Source: Streptomyces sp. MspMP-M5 (GTDB taxonomy: Bacteria > Actinomycetota > Actinomycetes > Streptomycetales > Streptomycetaceae). Taken from it: a stretch of 64,000 nucleotides of DNA. A program made the position numbers and the translations under genes. The number at the start of each line of letters is the position of its first letter. Position 1 is the first letter of the stretch. This document shows, piece by piece, positions 1-9,898 of this stretch. The stretch lies in NCBI RefSeq assembly GCF_000373585.1, contig NZ_KB891891.1, positions 40,271-104,270 of the forward strand, written 5' to 3'. The notes under the pieces were generated by a model that did no database searches, was not told the origin of the DNA, and saw only the letters and a program-made list of their open reading frames with translations.

Positions 1-1
1 C

Positions 2-316
2 GTGCGGGAACGCCCGGCCCACGAGATCGCCGCGGCCGCGGAGCGGGCCGGCGGGGCGCCGCTCGGGCCGGCCGTGGTTCCGGTGCCGGTCCGGGGACCG
101 CCCGCGGCCCCGGTCGGCCCCGCCCTCGCCCCGAGGGGGCCCCTCGGGCTGCATCTCCGGCTGACTCACCCGTGCGCTCCCTCGTACGCGGATCCGTGGG
201 GTGCGCGCATGGCCTGCGGATCGTCTGCGCACCGCCCCCTTCCTACCGCCGAACGGCTGGCCTCTGTCCCAAGATCGCCCGTTTTCCGCCCGGAAGTGGT
301 GGGGGATCCGGTATAG
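2..316 (+). CDS. Possible 3' end of an unrecognised gene (left edge)
   Basis: An open frame runs in from the left edge and stops at a TAG. Its first half (about 55 codons) has G or C at nearly every third position, as in real genes of this window. The second half loses that bias and looks non-coding. I recognise no domain. The visible GTG at the very edge may be internal, so the true start probably lies outside the window. It could equally be a chance open frame in GC-rich spacer. Confidence 0.25.
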   Translation: MRERPAHEIAAAAERAGGAPLGPAVVPVPVRGPPAAPVGPALAPRGPLGLHLRLTHPCAPSYADPWGARMACGSSAHRPLPTAERLASVPRSPVFRPEVVGDPV

Positions 317-474
317 GACGTCCGCGGATCTCACCCGAAAGAGTTGCCGCCGTGCGGGCGGACGACGAGGGCGCCGCCGCCGATGCCGGCGCCGACGGAC
401 CGGCGGTTTCCGGCCGGGGCCCGCCCTTGTGCGATCGGGGCACGCCCGGCGGCCGCCCGCTTGGTGCGTTCGTC

Positions 475-487
475 TAGGCTGCACACC

Positions 488-490
<3 letters not shown>
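475..490 (+). promoter_or_regulatory. purD -10 hexamer and leaderless start
   Basis: A TAGGCT hexamer at 475-480 ends 7 nt before the GTG of purD at 488. No Shine-Dalgarno sequence lies in between. This spacing puts the transcription start on or beside the start codon, so purD is probably translated from a leaderless mRNA. No convincing -35 was found. Confidence 0.6.
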
Positions 491-1744
<1,254 letters not shown>

Positions 1745-1806
1745 GGGCGCAGGGGGCGGCGCCCGACCGGCTCGTCCGTCGTCCGCGACAAGCCCCGCCT
1801 CCACCA

Positions 1807-1885
1807 CGACCGAGGCATATGTCCGCCTCCCGGATCTCTGGACCTTTGGATCTCCGGTGACGCGCGCGGGCATATGCCTCGGTCG
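1807..1885. repeat. Perfect 15-bp inverted repeat around a 49-nt spacer
   Basis: The arm at 1807-1821 (CGACCGAGGCATATG) is exactly the reverse complement of 1871-1885. The 49-nt spacer carries two GGATCTC copies. The unit sits in the spacer after purD. The arms contain the NdeI-type hexamer CATATG, which is AT-rich for this genome. The large loop and absent T-run make a simple terminator unlikely; a protein-binding pair of half-sites or the ends of a degraded small element are possible. Confidence 0.75.
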
Positions 1886-1943
1886 CGCTCCGGGGGACGT
1901 GACGCCGGTCGAGAAGCGGTCCAGATCCGCTCCCTTCCGGTCC

Positions 1944-1963
1944 ATGGCTTTACCCAAAGCCAT
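1944..1963. repeat. 8-bp stem, 4-nt loop hairpin
   Basis: ATGGCTTT at 1944-1951 pairs perfectly with AAAGCCAT at 1956-1963 around ACCC. It lies in the 525-nt gap between purD and the following membrane-protein gene (1745-2269). That gap has no credible open frame. It holds the long inverted repeat, this hairpin and a possible -10 TAGGGT at 2015-2020. Confidence 0.45.
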
Positions 1964-2269
1964 TCCATCGAGTGACCGCGCGGGTATCCGGCTGACGAAC
2001 CCGGAACCCCCAACTAGGGTGCCGCGCAAGCGTCCTGCGGTCAGCGGTACCGGCAGCAGGGGGCGCGGCGTCCGCCGCTCCGGTGGGGCCGGTGCCCGCA
2101 CCGGGGCGAGAGTCCCGGCGGGCGTCCGGCAACTGGCCCACCGACATTGCGATGTCAGTGGCCGGTGCCACAGTGGGTGGGGAGTGAGCTCGCTCGCTCG
2201 TCCGCACACCGCACGACCGTCGTCCGTCCGTCCCGTGTTCTCCGTCCCGCTCCGTCAGGACCGCTGGGG

Positions 2270-4138
2270 GTGTACAGGCTCGTGGCAAGTCCGGAAACAG
2301 GCGTCCTGGTGGCGCGTGCCCGCGCCCTCGCGGTGCTCCGCGTCCGCGGTGCGGCGCTGGCGGTTGCCCTGCTGCCGGCCGCGGCCGCCGTGGTCCTCCT
2401 CGTGGGCGGCGCCACCGGGCGGCTCGGCACCGAAGGCGGCTGGGCGGTCGCCCGCTGGGCGGTCGGTGGGCTCACCGTGGCGAGCCTCCTGCTGGCCGCG
2501 CTGGTCGCCGCGGTCGTCGTCCGCGCCCGGCCCGCGCTCAGCCCCTCCGTGCCGATCGCCGAGGACGCCGCCCCGGATCTCTACCGCCTGGTCCGCGACC
2601 TCGCCGACCGCCTCGACGTCCCCGCCCCCTCGGCGATAGCGCTCACCCCCGACTGCGACAGCTGGCTGGAGGACCGCACGCACCGCGCGCACGGCCCGCC
2701 GCGTCCCGCCGGGCGACTCGGCCGCCGGGCGCCCCAGGCCCCGGTCCTGGTCATCGGCTCGCCGTTCCTGTGGTGGATGCGGGTCGCCGAGCTGCGCGCC
2801 CTGCTGGCCCCCGTGGTCGCCGGCACCGGCCCGTCCGCGCATCCGGACATAGCCGCCGCCCGTCGCTTCATCCGCGGCCTGGATGCGGCCGCCGCGGTCG
2901 CCACCCGCGCCCGCGATCCGCTGCGCGCCCTCCCGCTCCGCTTCGTCGGCCGGGTCGCCCGGCTGCTGCTGCGCGCCGCCCGCGAGCACGCCACACTCAT
3001 GGAGCGCGGGGTCGCGGCCGCCGCTTCCGAGCGCGCCCAGGGCGTCGACTACGGCCTGCGGATCGTCGCCCAGGAACAGGTCGGCCTGGCCTACGCGGGC
3101 TGGGACCGCCTGCTGACGAGGGTCGCGCTGCCCGCCTGGCGACTGGGCCGCTGGCCCTCCCGGCTGGACGCCGGTGTGGTCTCCGCGCTCACCGAGCTCT
3201 CCCGCCGCGACCGCCTCGCCGAGGGGTTCGCCTCCCGTCTGGGCGAGCGGCCCGCCTGCGACCTCCTGGAGGAGCCCGGCACCATCGACCGCGCCGCCTC
3301 CCTGCTCGCCGCCCGACTCTTCCACGGCGGCCCGGCCGAGCCCGGCCCGGACTGGTCACCGGTCGGCTGGCAGCAGTACCCGCAGGAGATCGTGGACCGC
3401 AAGTGGCGCCTGGAGGCGGCCCGGCTGCACCGCGTCCTCGACGCCCTCCCGCCGACCGGCCCGCACGATCCCGGCCGGGCGGCCCCGGACCGCCCCGCCG
3501 CCCCCGCGGACGCTCCCGCCGTCGCCCCGCCCCTCACCTACGCCGGCGCCCGTAGCCGTACGCCCGCCGCGCACCACCCCGCGGGCCTGACCCGCGCCCT
3601 CGACGCCGAGCGGGCAGCGCAGCCCCCCGCCGCCGAGCCCGCCCCGTCCGCGGCTGCCCCGCCCCCCGCCCCGACCCTGGAACGGGTCATCGACCGCCTG
3701 GCTCACGACACCGGCGCCGGCGATCTGCTCGCCGCCCGGCTCGGCGCCGAGGTCGCCCGCGAGGAGCGCGAGGAAGCCGCCCGCCAGGCCGCCCGGGACC
3801 GTTCCGCGCAGCCCGGCGGCACCGCCACCGCCGGCGTCGTATGGGGCGACGGCCCGCCCGACGGCCTCCCGCTCTTCCCCCTCCAACCACCCCGCACGGC
3901 CCGCGAACTCCTCGCCGACCACGTCACGGCGATGGTCTGCTGCGCCGCCGTGGACACCGCCGGCGCCGCCCCCGGCCTGGACTGGCTCGACGGCCCGGCC
4001 CTCCTCGTGGACGGCACCCGCCGCTCCGACCTCGGCCGCCCGGTCCTCAGCCTGGTCGACGACGGCGACGCCGAACCGCTCCGCGGCTGGCTGCACCGGA
4101 TCGGCGTCCGCCCGGAGAAGCCGGTCCGGCTGGCCTGA
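2270..4138 (+). CDS. Membrane protein with an M48-peptidase-like layout but no zinc motif
   Basis: Translation from GTG 2270 gives 622 residues, with AGGA 9 nt upstream. Two hydrophobic segments lie near residues 22-43 and 58-80. After them comes a region arranged like HtpX/M48 peptidases: a stretch leading to APVLVIGSPFLWWM and then AELRALLAPVVAGTG. In active M48 enzymes the equivalent helix carries HExxH; here the zinc ligands are absent, so any peptidase activity is doubtful. The C-terminal half is proline/alanine-rich and then acidic. Role unknown. The gene is alone between purD and the next unit. The M48 relation is inferred from pattern only. Confidence 0.85.
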   Translation: MYRLVASPETGVLVARARALAVLRVRGAALAVALLPAAAAVVLLVGGATGRLGTEGGWAVARWAVGGLTVASLLLAALVAAVVVRARPALSPSVPIAEDAAPDLYRLVRDLADRLDVPAPSAIALTPDCDSWLEDRTHRAHGPPRPAGRLGRRAPQAPVLVIGSPFLWWMRVAELRALLAPVVAGTGPSAHPDIAAARRFIRGLDAAAAVATRARDPLRALPLRFVGRVARLLLRAAREHATLMERGVAAAASERAQGVDYGLRIVAQEQVGLAYAGWDRLLTRVALPAWRLGRWPSRLDAGVVSALTELSRRDRLAEGFASRLGERPACDLLEEPGTIDRAASLLAARLFHGGPAEPGPDWSPVGWQQYPQEIVDRKWRLEAARLHRVLDALPPTGPHDPGRAAPDRPAAPADAPAVAPPLTYAGARSRTPAAHHPAGLTRALDAERAAQPPAAEPAPSAAAPPPAPTLERVIDRLAHDTGAGDLLAARLGAEVAREEREEAARQAARDRSAQPGGTATAGVVWGDGPPDGLPLFPLQPPRTARELLADHVTAMVCCAAVDTAGAAPGLDWLDGPALLVDGTRRSDLGRPVLSLVDDGDAEPLRGWLHRIGVRPEKPVRLA

Positions 4139-4315
4139 CCCCGGGGCCTGTCGCCCACCGAGGCGGCTGAGTGTTCCCTTCCAGTCCGTGCTTCGGGCCA
4201 AGGGCGCCTAAATTCACGACGAAGGGTGACGAAGTGAGTGCGTAATGTGATGTGCTGGGGGATGGGTAAGGCCCGGTCGGCCGCGGCCATGGGGGACGCG
4301 GGAGGGGAGTGGAAG

Positions 4316-5797
4316 GTGGCGACGGAACAGATCAGGCGCTGGGAATCGGGCGCCCTCGCCCACGCGGTCACGGATCCGTTCGGGCAGGGCCCGCTGCCCT
4401 GGCTGCGCGGCAGCGAGACCTACTTCGACTCCGGCCGGATCATCCCCTGGTACGTCGACCCCGCCGTCGCCCACGGCGACCTGCGGCTGCCCGCACCCCG
4501 AAAACACAACGGCCCCCGCACCGCCGACGACGTCCACCGCCAGATCAAGGGCTTCACCGTCCCCGGCGCGGTGGCCCCCGGCGAGGCCATCGACTTCCGG
4601 ATCTCGGTCGACCCGCCGCAGCCCTTCAGCATCGACGTCTACCGCATCGGCCACTACGCCGGCGCCGGCGCCGCCAAGATCACCACCAGCCCCCGCCTCG
4701 CCGGCATCGTCCAGCCCACCCCGCTGCTCGTCGACCGCACCGTCTCCTGCCACCACTGGTGGCTGTCCTGGCGCCTCCAGGTCCCCGCGTACTGGCAGCT
4801 CGGCGCCTACGTGGCCGTCCTGACCACCGCCGACGGCCGCTACCGCTCCCACATCCCCTTCACGGTCCGCAACGACCAGCCCGCCGACCTCCTCCTGCTG
4901 CTCCCCGACATCACCTGGCAGGCGTACAACCTCTACCCCGAGGACGGCCGCACCGGCGCCAGCCTCTACCACGCCTGGGACGAGAAGGGCGCCCTTCTGG
5001 GCGAGGGGGACGCCGCCACCACCGTCTCCTTCGACCGCCCCTACGCCGGCGCCGGCCTCCCCCTCCACGTCGGCCACGCCTACGACTTCATCCGCTGGGC
5101 CGAGCGCTACGGCTACGACCTCGCCTACGCCGACGCCCGCGACCTGCACGCCGGCCGGGTCGACGCCACCCGCTACCGCGGCGTGGTCTTCCCCGGCCAC
5201 GACGAGTACTGGACGGTGCCCATGCGCCGCACGGTCGAGGCCGCCCGGGACGCCGGCACCTCCCTGGTCTTCCTCTCCGCCAACACCATGTACTGGCAGG
5301 TGGAGCTCTCCCCCTCGCCGGCCGGCCCCGACTCCCTGCTCACCTGCCGCAAACGCCAGGGCCCCGGCCGCCCCGCCCTCTGGCGCGAACTGGGCAATCC
5401 CGAGCAGCGGTTGATGGGCATCCAGTACGCCGGCCGGGTCCCCGAGCCGGCCCCCCTGGTCGTGCGCAACGCCGACCACTGGCTGTGGGAGGCCACCGGC
5501 GCCCACGAGGGCGACGAACTCCCCGGCCTGGTCGCCGGCGAGGCCGACCGCTACTTCCCGCGCACCAGCCTCCCCGCCCACACCCGCCGCATCCTGCTCT
5601 CGCACTCCCCGTACCGCGACGGCGAGGGCGTCCGCCGCCATCAGGAGACCTCGCTGTACCGCGCGCCCAGCGGCGCCCTGGTCTTCTCGTCCGGCACCTT
5701 CGCCTGGTCCCCGGCCCTGGACCGCCCCGGCCACATCGACCAGCGCGTCCAGCGCGCCACGGCCAACCTCCTCGACCGCATCTGCAAGCGCGACTGA
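4316..5797 (+). CDS. N,N-dimethylformamidase beta-subunit-like protein
   Basis: The 493-residue product matches the actinobacterial family annotated as N,N-dimethylformamidase beta-subunit-like C-terminal domain. Recognisable features are the YRIGHYAGAGA segment near 117-127, the WQAYNLYPEDG segment near 202-212, and VVFPGHDEYWT near 291-301, typical of this large all-beta domain. There is no signal peptide. The true substrate of most such proteins is unknown, so an amidase activity should not be assumed. GTG 4316 is chosen as start because GGAGGGGAG ends 6 nt before it and homologues begin near TEQIRRWESGALAH. In-frame ATG codons at 4238 and 4290 are alternatives. Confidence 0.88.
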   Translation: MATEQIRRWESGALAHAVTDPFGQGPLPWLRGSETYFDSGRIIPWYVDPAVAHGDLRLPAPRKHNGPRTADDVHRQIKGFTVPGAVAPGEAIDFRISVDPPQPFSIDVYRIGHYAGAGAAKITTSPRLAGIVQPTPLLVDRTVSCHHWWLSWRLQVPAYWQLGAYVAVLTTADGRYRSHIPFTVRNDQPADLLLLLPDITWQAYNLYPEDGRTGASLYHAWDEKGALLGEGDAATTVSFDRPYAGAGLPLHVGHAYDFIRWAERYGYDLAYADARDLHAGRVDATRYRGVVFPGHDEYWTVPMRRTVEAARDAGTSLVFLSANTMYWQVELSPSPAGPDSLLTCRKRQGPGRPALWRELGNPEQRLMGIQYAGRVPEPAPLVVRNADHWLWEATGAHEGDELPGLVAGEADRYFPRTSLPAHTRRILLSHSPYRDGEGVRRHQETSLYRAPSGALVFSSGTFAWSPALDRPGHIDQRVQRATANLLDRICKRD

Positions 5798-5814
5798 GCC
5801 CCGCCGCGCCCCGG

Positions 5815-6723
5815 CTAGCGCGCCGCGAACTCCCCCAGCTCCCGCGCCAGCGCCACCGTCAGCGCCCGGAAGATCCGCACCTCCGGATTCGGGTCGCCGG
5901 ACCGCGTCACCAGCACGCTCTGCGCGCTCGGCGCGTCCAGCACCGGCACGAACACCGTCCCCGGCCAGGGGTAGTAGCGGGCGAAGGACTTCAGCCCGGA
6001 CCCCGCGCCGCGCCCCGCCGCCACGCTCGTCAGCACGTCGTGCGGGTTCAGCGCGCAGTCCGGCGCCCGCCGCTCGCCGTCCTGGAAGTAGAGGTAGTCG
6101 ACGAACGGCCGCGGGGTGCGCGCCGGCAGCCGCAGGAACGGCAGATCGATGACGTCCGCGATCCGCACGCCCTCCCGGGCCGCGTCCGCCAGCGGCGAGC
6201 GCGCGGAGACCGCCACGATCCGCTGCTCGGTCGTCAGGACGTCCACCTCGATGCCCTCGGCCCGCACCAGCGGCCGGACGAACGCCACGTCCACCCGGTC
6301 CTCGCGCAGCGCGCTGCAGTGCTCCGTGAAATTCAGCTGCACCAGCGTCACCGGCACGTCCGGCCGGGCCCGGCGGAAGGCGTTCACCGCGGCCGGGGTC
6401 ACCTCCGCCGACCCGTGGCTCATCACCCCGACGCGCAGCCCGCGCCCCGGTGCCGGCCGGCCCTGGGCGGCCTCGGCCACGTCCTCCACCGCGGCGTTCG
6501 CGGCCGCCAGCAGCGTCCGGGCGTGCGACACCAGCCGCCGCCCGGCGACCGTCGGCACCACCGGGCCCCGCCCGCGGTCCAGCAGCCGCGTCCCGAACTC
6601 CCGCTCCAACTGCTGCACATGCTGGGTGACCGCGGCCGGCGACAGGAACAGCCGGGTCGCGGCCCGCCCGAAGTGCTGCTCCTCGACCACCGCCAGGAAC
6701 GAAGAGAGCCGGCGCAGATCCAT
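5815..6723 (-). CDS. LysR-family transcriptional regulator
   Basis: A 302-residue protein with an N-terminal winged helix-turn-helix (residues 1-60; MDLRRLSSFLAVVEEQHFGR, then SPAAVTQHVQQLE as recognition helix) and a C-terminal effector-binding domain. Length and layout are standard for LysR regulators. It is transcribed away from an MFS transporter gene that starts 101 nt away, the classic arrangement in which the regulator controls its neighbour and itself. A perfect 7-bp inverted repeat in the shared spacer (6764-6784) is a probable operator. The ATG at 6723 directly precedes the HTH. The effector is unknown. Confidence 0.93.
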   Translation of the reverse strand: MDLRRLSSFLAVVEEQHFGRAATRLFLSPAAVTQHVQQLEREFGTRLLDRGRGPVVPTVAGRRLVSHARTLLAAANAAVEDVAEAAQGRPAPGRGLRVGVMSHGSAEVTPAAVNAFRRARPDVPVTLVQLNFTEHCSALREDRVDVAFVRPLVRAEGIEVDVLTTEQRIVAVSARSPLADAAREGVRIADVIDLPFLRLPARTPRPFVDYLYFQDGERRAPDCALNPHDVLTSVAAGRGAGSGLKSFARYYPWPGTVFVPVLDAPSAQSVLVTRSGDPNPEVRIFRALTVALARELGEFAAR

Positions 6724-6763
6724 ACGCGCCACGATAAGCCGGGACCGCGGCCCCGTCCGCGGG

Positions 6764-6784
6764 CCGTTCACGATTCCTGAACGG
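6764..6784. promoter_or_regulatory. Probable LysR operator
   Basis: CCGTTCA (6764-6770) and TGAACGG (6778-6784) form a perfect inverted repeat with a 7-nt centre. It includes the T-N11-A core expected for LysR-type boxes. It lies between the divergent LysR gene (start 6723) and the MFS gene (start 6825). Confidence 0.55.
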
Positions 6785-6824
6785 AGGCGGCGCGCCCGCC
6801 CGCCCGCGCCGTACAACCTCCCTC

Positions 6825-8078
6825 ATGCCCCTGTCACACACCCCGACGGTCCAGGCCGGCACCCCGGCCGCCACCGCGGCCCCGGCCCCGGCCAGCCGCC
6901 ACTGGCTCCGCGCCGGCTGGCTGATGACCGCCTCCGGGTGGAGCGCCAACCAGTACTCCTCCCTCCTCGGCGCCTACCGCGCCCACCTCGGTCTGACCGC
7001 CGCCACCACCACCGCCCTCTTCGCCGTCTACGTCCTCGGCCTGATCCCGGCCCTCCTCCTGGGCGGCCCGCTCGCCGACCGCCTCGGCCGCCGCCGGGTC
7101 GCCCTGGCCGGCCTGGGCGTCTCGGCCCTGGCCACCTGCCTGCTGATGACCGGCCCGGCCGCCCCCGCGCTGCTGTGGCCCGGCCGCTTCCTCACCGGCA
7201 TCGGCGCGGGCACCCTGCTCACCGCCGGCAGCGTCTGGATCAAGGAGCTCTCCACCCCGCCGTACGGCACCGCCCCCACCCCCGGCGCCGCCGCCCGCCG
7301 CTCCGGCCTCTTCCTCTCCGCGGGCTTCGCCACCGGCGGCCTGGCCGCCTCCCTCATAGCCCAGTGGGCCCCGCACCCGATGGTGCTGGCCTACGTCCCG
7401 CACCTCGCCCTGTCCGCGGTCGCCGCACTGAGCGCCGCCCGGGCCCCCGAGACCACCCCGGCCCGGACCCCGCACCCGGCGGCCCCCGAGCCCGCCGTCC
7501 CCGCCCACCGCATCCCCTTCCGCCGCCTCGTCGTCCCGGTGGCCCCCTGGGTCTTCGCCGGCCCCGCCCTCGCCTTCGCGGTCCTCCCCGGCCTCGTCGA
7601 CGCCCGCCTGCACGGCTGGCAGACCGTCTACGCGGGGATCGTCACCGCCGTCACGCCCGGCGCCGGCCTCCTGGTCGCCCCGCTCGCCCGCCGGCTGACC
7701 GCCCGGCACCGCCTCGCCACCGCCGTGGCCGGCCTGCTCGTCACCGCCGCCGGGCTGCTCCTCGGTGCGCTCGCCGCGGCCCACGCCCAGCCGGTGACCG
7801 CCCTGCTCGCCGCCGCCCTGCTCGGCGCCGGCTACGGCCTCTGCGTCGCCTACGGCCTCACCGAGGTCGCCGCGCTGGCGCCGCCGCACCACCTCGCCCG
7901 CCTCACCGCGCGGTTCTGGGCCGTCTGCTACCTGGGCTTCCTCACGCCCTACGGGGCCACCGTGCTCAGCGGCGCGTTCGCCCCGCCGGCGATCCTCACC
8001 GGCGTCGCCGTCCTGGCCCTGCTCACCCTCGCCGCGCTGCTCCGCCCCGGAGCCCGGCACTCCGCTTCGCTCTCCTGA
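6825..8078 (+). CDS. MFS transporter
   Basis: A 417-residue integral membrane protein with about 12 hydrophobic segments. The loop between segments 2 and 3 carries the MFS signature GGPLADRLGRRRV near residues 76-88, and FLTGIGAGTLL near 120-130 fits segment 4. It is probably a proton-coupled exporter or uptake carrier in the cytoplasmic membrane; the substrate cannot be read from the sequence. It is divergent from the LysR gene and ends 101 nt before purC. ATG 6825 is the first start and there is no strong Shine-Dalgarno. Confidence 0.92.
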   Translation: MPLSHTPTVQAGTPAATAAPAPASRHWLRAGWLMTASGWSANQYSSLLGAYRAHLGLTAATTTALFAVYVLGLIPALLLGGPLADRLGRRRVALAGLGVSALATCLLMTGPAAPALLWPGRFLTGIGAGTLLTAGSVWIKELSTPPYGTAPTPGAAARRSGLFLSAGFATGGLAASLIAQWAPHPMVLAYVPHLALSAVAALSAARAPETTPARTPHPAAPEPAVPAHRIPFRRLVVPVAPWVFAGPALAFAVLPGLVDARLHGWQTVYAGIVTAVTPGAGLLVAPLARRLTARHRLATAVAGLLVTAAGLLLGALAAAHAQPVTALLAAALLGAGYGLCVAYGLTEVAALAPPHHLARLTARFWAVCYLGFLTPYGATVLSGAFAPPAILTGVAVLALLTLAALLRPGARHSASLS

Positions 8079-8179
8079 GAAAGGGCCGCCCTCCCGCCGA
8101 CCCCGACCCTGCGGCGCAGCCGCCGCCCCGCATACGGGAGAATCACCCTGACTCCTGGATCAACCTACGCGGAGGCAGC

Positions 8180-9079
8180 GTGTCCGGATTTGTAGAAAAG
8201 CCCGAGCCCGTGCAGGTCCCGGGACTCACCCACCTGCACACCGGCAAGGTGCGCGACCTCTACCAGAACGCCGACGGCGACCTCGTCATGGTCGCCAGCG
8301 ACCGCATCTCCGCCTACGACTGGGTGCTCCCCACCGAGATCCCGGACAAGGGCCGGGTGCTGACCCGGCTCTCCCTGTGGTGGTTCGACCAGCTCGCGGA
8401 CCTGGTCCCGCACCACGTCCTGTCCACCGAGGTCCCCGAGGGCGCCCCCGCCGACTGGGCCGGCCGCACCCTGGTGTGCCACTCGCTCTCGATGGTCCCG
8501 GTCGAGTGCGTCGCCCGCGGCTACCTCACCGGCTCCGGCCTCGCCGAGTACCGCCGGTCCCGTACGGTCTGCGGGCTGGCGCTCCCCGAGGGCCTGACCG
8601 ACGGCTCCGAGCTCCCCGCGCCGATCTTCACCCCGGCCACCAAGGCCGCCGTCGGCGACCACGACGAGAACGTCTCCTACGAGGAGGTCGCCCACCAGGT
8701 CGGCGCCGAGACCGCCGCCGAGCTCCGCCGGCTGACCCTCGCGGTCTACGGCCGGGCCCGCGACATCGCCCGCGAGCGCGGCCTGATCCTCGCCGACACC
8801 AAGTTCGAGTTCGGCTTCCGCGCGCAGCGGCTCACCCTGGCCGACGAGGTCCTCACCCCCGACTCCTCGCGCTTCTGGCCCGCCGACCAGTGGCAGCCGG
8901 GCCGCCCCCAGCCGTCCTTCGACAAGCAGTTCGTCCGCGACTGGCTGGCCTCGCCCGCCGCGGACTGGGACCGCACCGGCGAGCAGCCCCCGCCGCCGCT
9001 CCCGCAGGAGATCGTCGACCGCACCCGCGCCAAGTACCTGGAGGCGTACGAGCGCCTCACCGGCCACCCCTGGGCCTGA
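8180..9079 (+). CDS. purC: Phosphoribosylaminoimidazole-succinocarboxamide synthase (SAICAR synthetase)
   Basis: PurC condenses CAIR with aspartate using ATP in the purine pathway. The 299-residue product is the longer form usual in actinobacteria. Seen motifs are HTGKVRDLY near residues 16-24, VASDRISAYDW near 36-46, SLSMVPVECVARGYLTGSG near 104-122 and LADTKFEFGF near 205-214. GTG 8180 is chosen because GGAGG lies 4 nt upstream and homologues start here. A terminator hairpin shared with the facing tRNA-Gly gene follows the stop at 9099-9131. Confidence 0.97.
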   Translation: MSGFVEKPEPVQVPGLTHLHTGKVRDLYQNADGDLVMVASDRISAYDWVLPTEIPDKGRVLTRLSLWWFDQLADLVPHHVLSTEVPEGAPADWAGRTLVCHSLSMVPVECVARGYLTGSGLAEYRRSRTVCGLALPEGLTDGSELPAPIFTPATKAAVGDHDENVSYEEVAHQVGAETAAELRRLTLAVYGRARDIARERGLILADTKFEFGFRAQRLTLADEVLTPDSSRFWPADQWQPGRPQPSFDKQFVRDWLASPAADWDRTGEQPPPPLPQEIVDRTRAKYLEAYERLTGHPWA

Positions 9080-9098
9080 TTCCCACCCCGGCCCACAC

Positions 9099-9131
9099 AA
9101 AAGGCCCCGATCGCATCGACCGGGGCCTTTT
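9099..9131. terminator. Bidirectional terminator between purC and tRNA-Gly
   Basis: AAAAGGCCCCG (9099-9109) pairs perfectly with CGGGGCCTTTT (9121-9131) around an 11-nt loop. It has a T-run on both strands, so it can end both purC (plus) and the tRNA-Gly transcript (minus). Confidence 0.8.
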
Positions 9132-9136
9132 CTCTG

Positions 9137-9209
9137 AGCGGACGACGAGGCTCGAACTCGCGACCTCAACCTTGGCAAGGTTGCGCTCTACCAACTGAGC
9201 TACGTCCGC
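9137..9209 (-). tRNA. tRNA-Gly(GCC)
   Basis: A 73-nt cloverleaf on the minus strand: acceptor GCGGACG/CGTCCGC, D arm GCTC..GAGC with GG in the loop, anticodon stem CAACC/GGTTG with loop TTGCCAA (anticodon GCC, reads GGC/GGU), and T arm GCGAG-TTCGAGC-CTCGT. The discriminator is T and CCA is not encoded. It is identical to the copy at 9752-9824, including the flanking terminator arm. Confidence 0.96.
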
Positions 9210-9751
9210 ATGCTCCGTGCCGGGCGTCCGTTTCCAGTCGCCACCGCGCGGTGCGAGCCCCACTATAGCCAACTTCCCGCCCGTCGTTGCACGCCTTCGC
9301 ACACCGGTCCCCGCCGCCGCACCTCGCCACTGCCCCCGCCCGGAGCTCCGGCCTGCCCCGTCCGCCGCCCCGCCCCCGGCGCAACTCGCCTCCGGAGCAG
9401 TGGCGTTCGCCGCCACCTCGCACCCCCGCCCCGCCGACGGCACCACCCGCCCGCGGCCCGGCCTTCACCCGCCGCCCGCCCCGGCCCATGTGGCCATCGC
9501 CACACGCCGGCAGACCCCGCCACCGCCGGCCCGTCCGCGCGCCCGCCCCACCCCGGACTCAGCCGTCCGCCAGGGTCGCTATTTCCCGTGGAAAGCCGCC
9601 CCGCACCACCGCGGTACCCCACCACGCAACCACCCAAGATCCCCGAACGCAGCGGACCGAACCGCCCGCAAGATCCCGGACCGAACGGCCCGCCATTTCG
9701 GCCGGGAAAACGACAAAGGCCCCGATCACGAAGACCGGGGCCTTTTCTCTG
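9210..9751. other. Spacer between the two tRNA-Gly(GCC) genes; no gene seen
   Basis: 541 nt of GC-rich sequence without a credible coding frame. Open frames on both strands lack the third-position bias of real genes and cross the tRNA genes. Part of it may be transcribed as the tRNA precursor. Confidence 0.5.
9715..9746 (-). terminator. Terminator of the second tRNA-Gly(GCC) unit
   Basis: AAAGGCCCCG (9715-9724) pairs with CGGGGCCTTT (9736-9745), followed by T on the plus strand; on the minus strand it lies just after the tRNA. The right arm is the same sequence as in the 9099-9131 terminator. Confidence 0.75.
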
Positions 9752-9824
9752 AGCGGACGACGAGGCTCGAACTCGCGACCTCAACCTTGGCAAGGTTGCG
9801 CTCTACCAACTGAGCTACGTCCGC
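9752..9824 (-). tRNA. tRNA-Gly(GCC), second identical copy
   Basis: Same 73-nt tRNA as 9137-9209, anticodon GCC. The identity extends into the 3' flank: 9734-9825 equals 9119-9210 over 92 nt, so this is a tandem duplication of gene plus terminator arm rather than two independent genes. Confidence 0.96.
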
Positions 9825-9898
9825 AGGCATCCACTCGGCTTTCACCCAGTGGCGCGACAGCTACTCTACCTGATCCTTTGGACCGGCTGAACTGTCAG

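Noticed and set aside
4214..6949. A 911-codon open frame on the minus strand
   Set aside because: It lies antisense to the dimethylformamidase-like gene and overlaps the LysR gene. It is Gly/Ala/Arg-rich without any domain, the usual shadow of GC-rich genes.
9137..9209. First reading of this tRNA as tRNA-Ala (GGC)
   Set aside because: That came from reading the anticodon on the wrong strand; on the minus strand the loop is TTGCCAA, so it is GCC, glycine.
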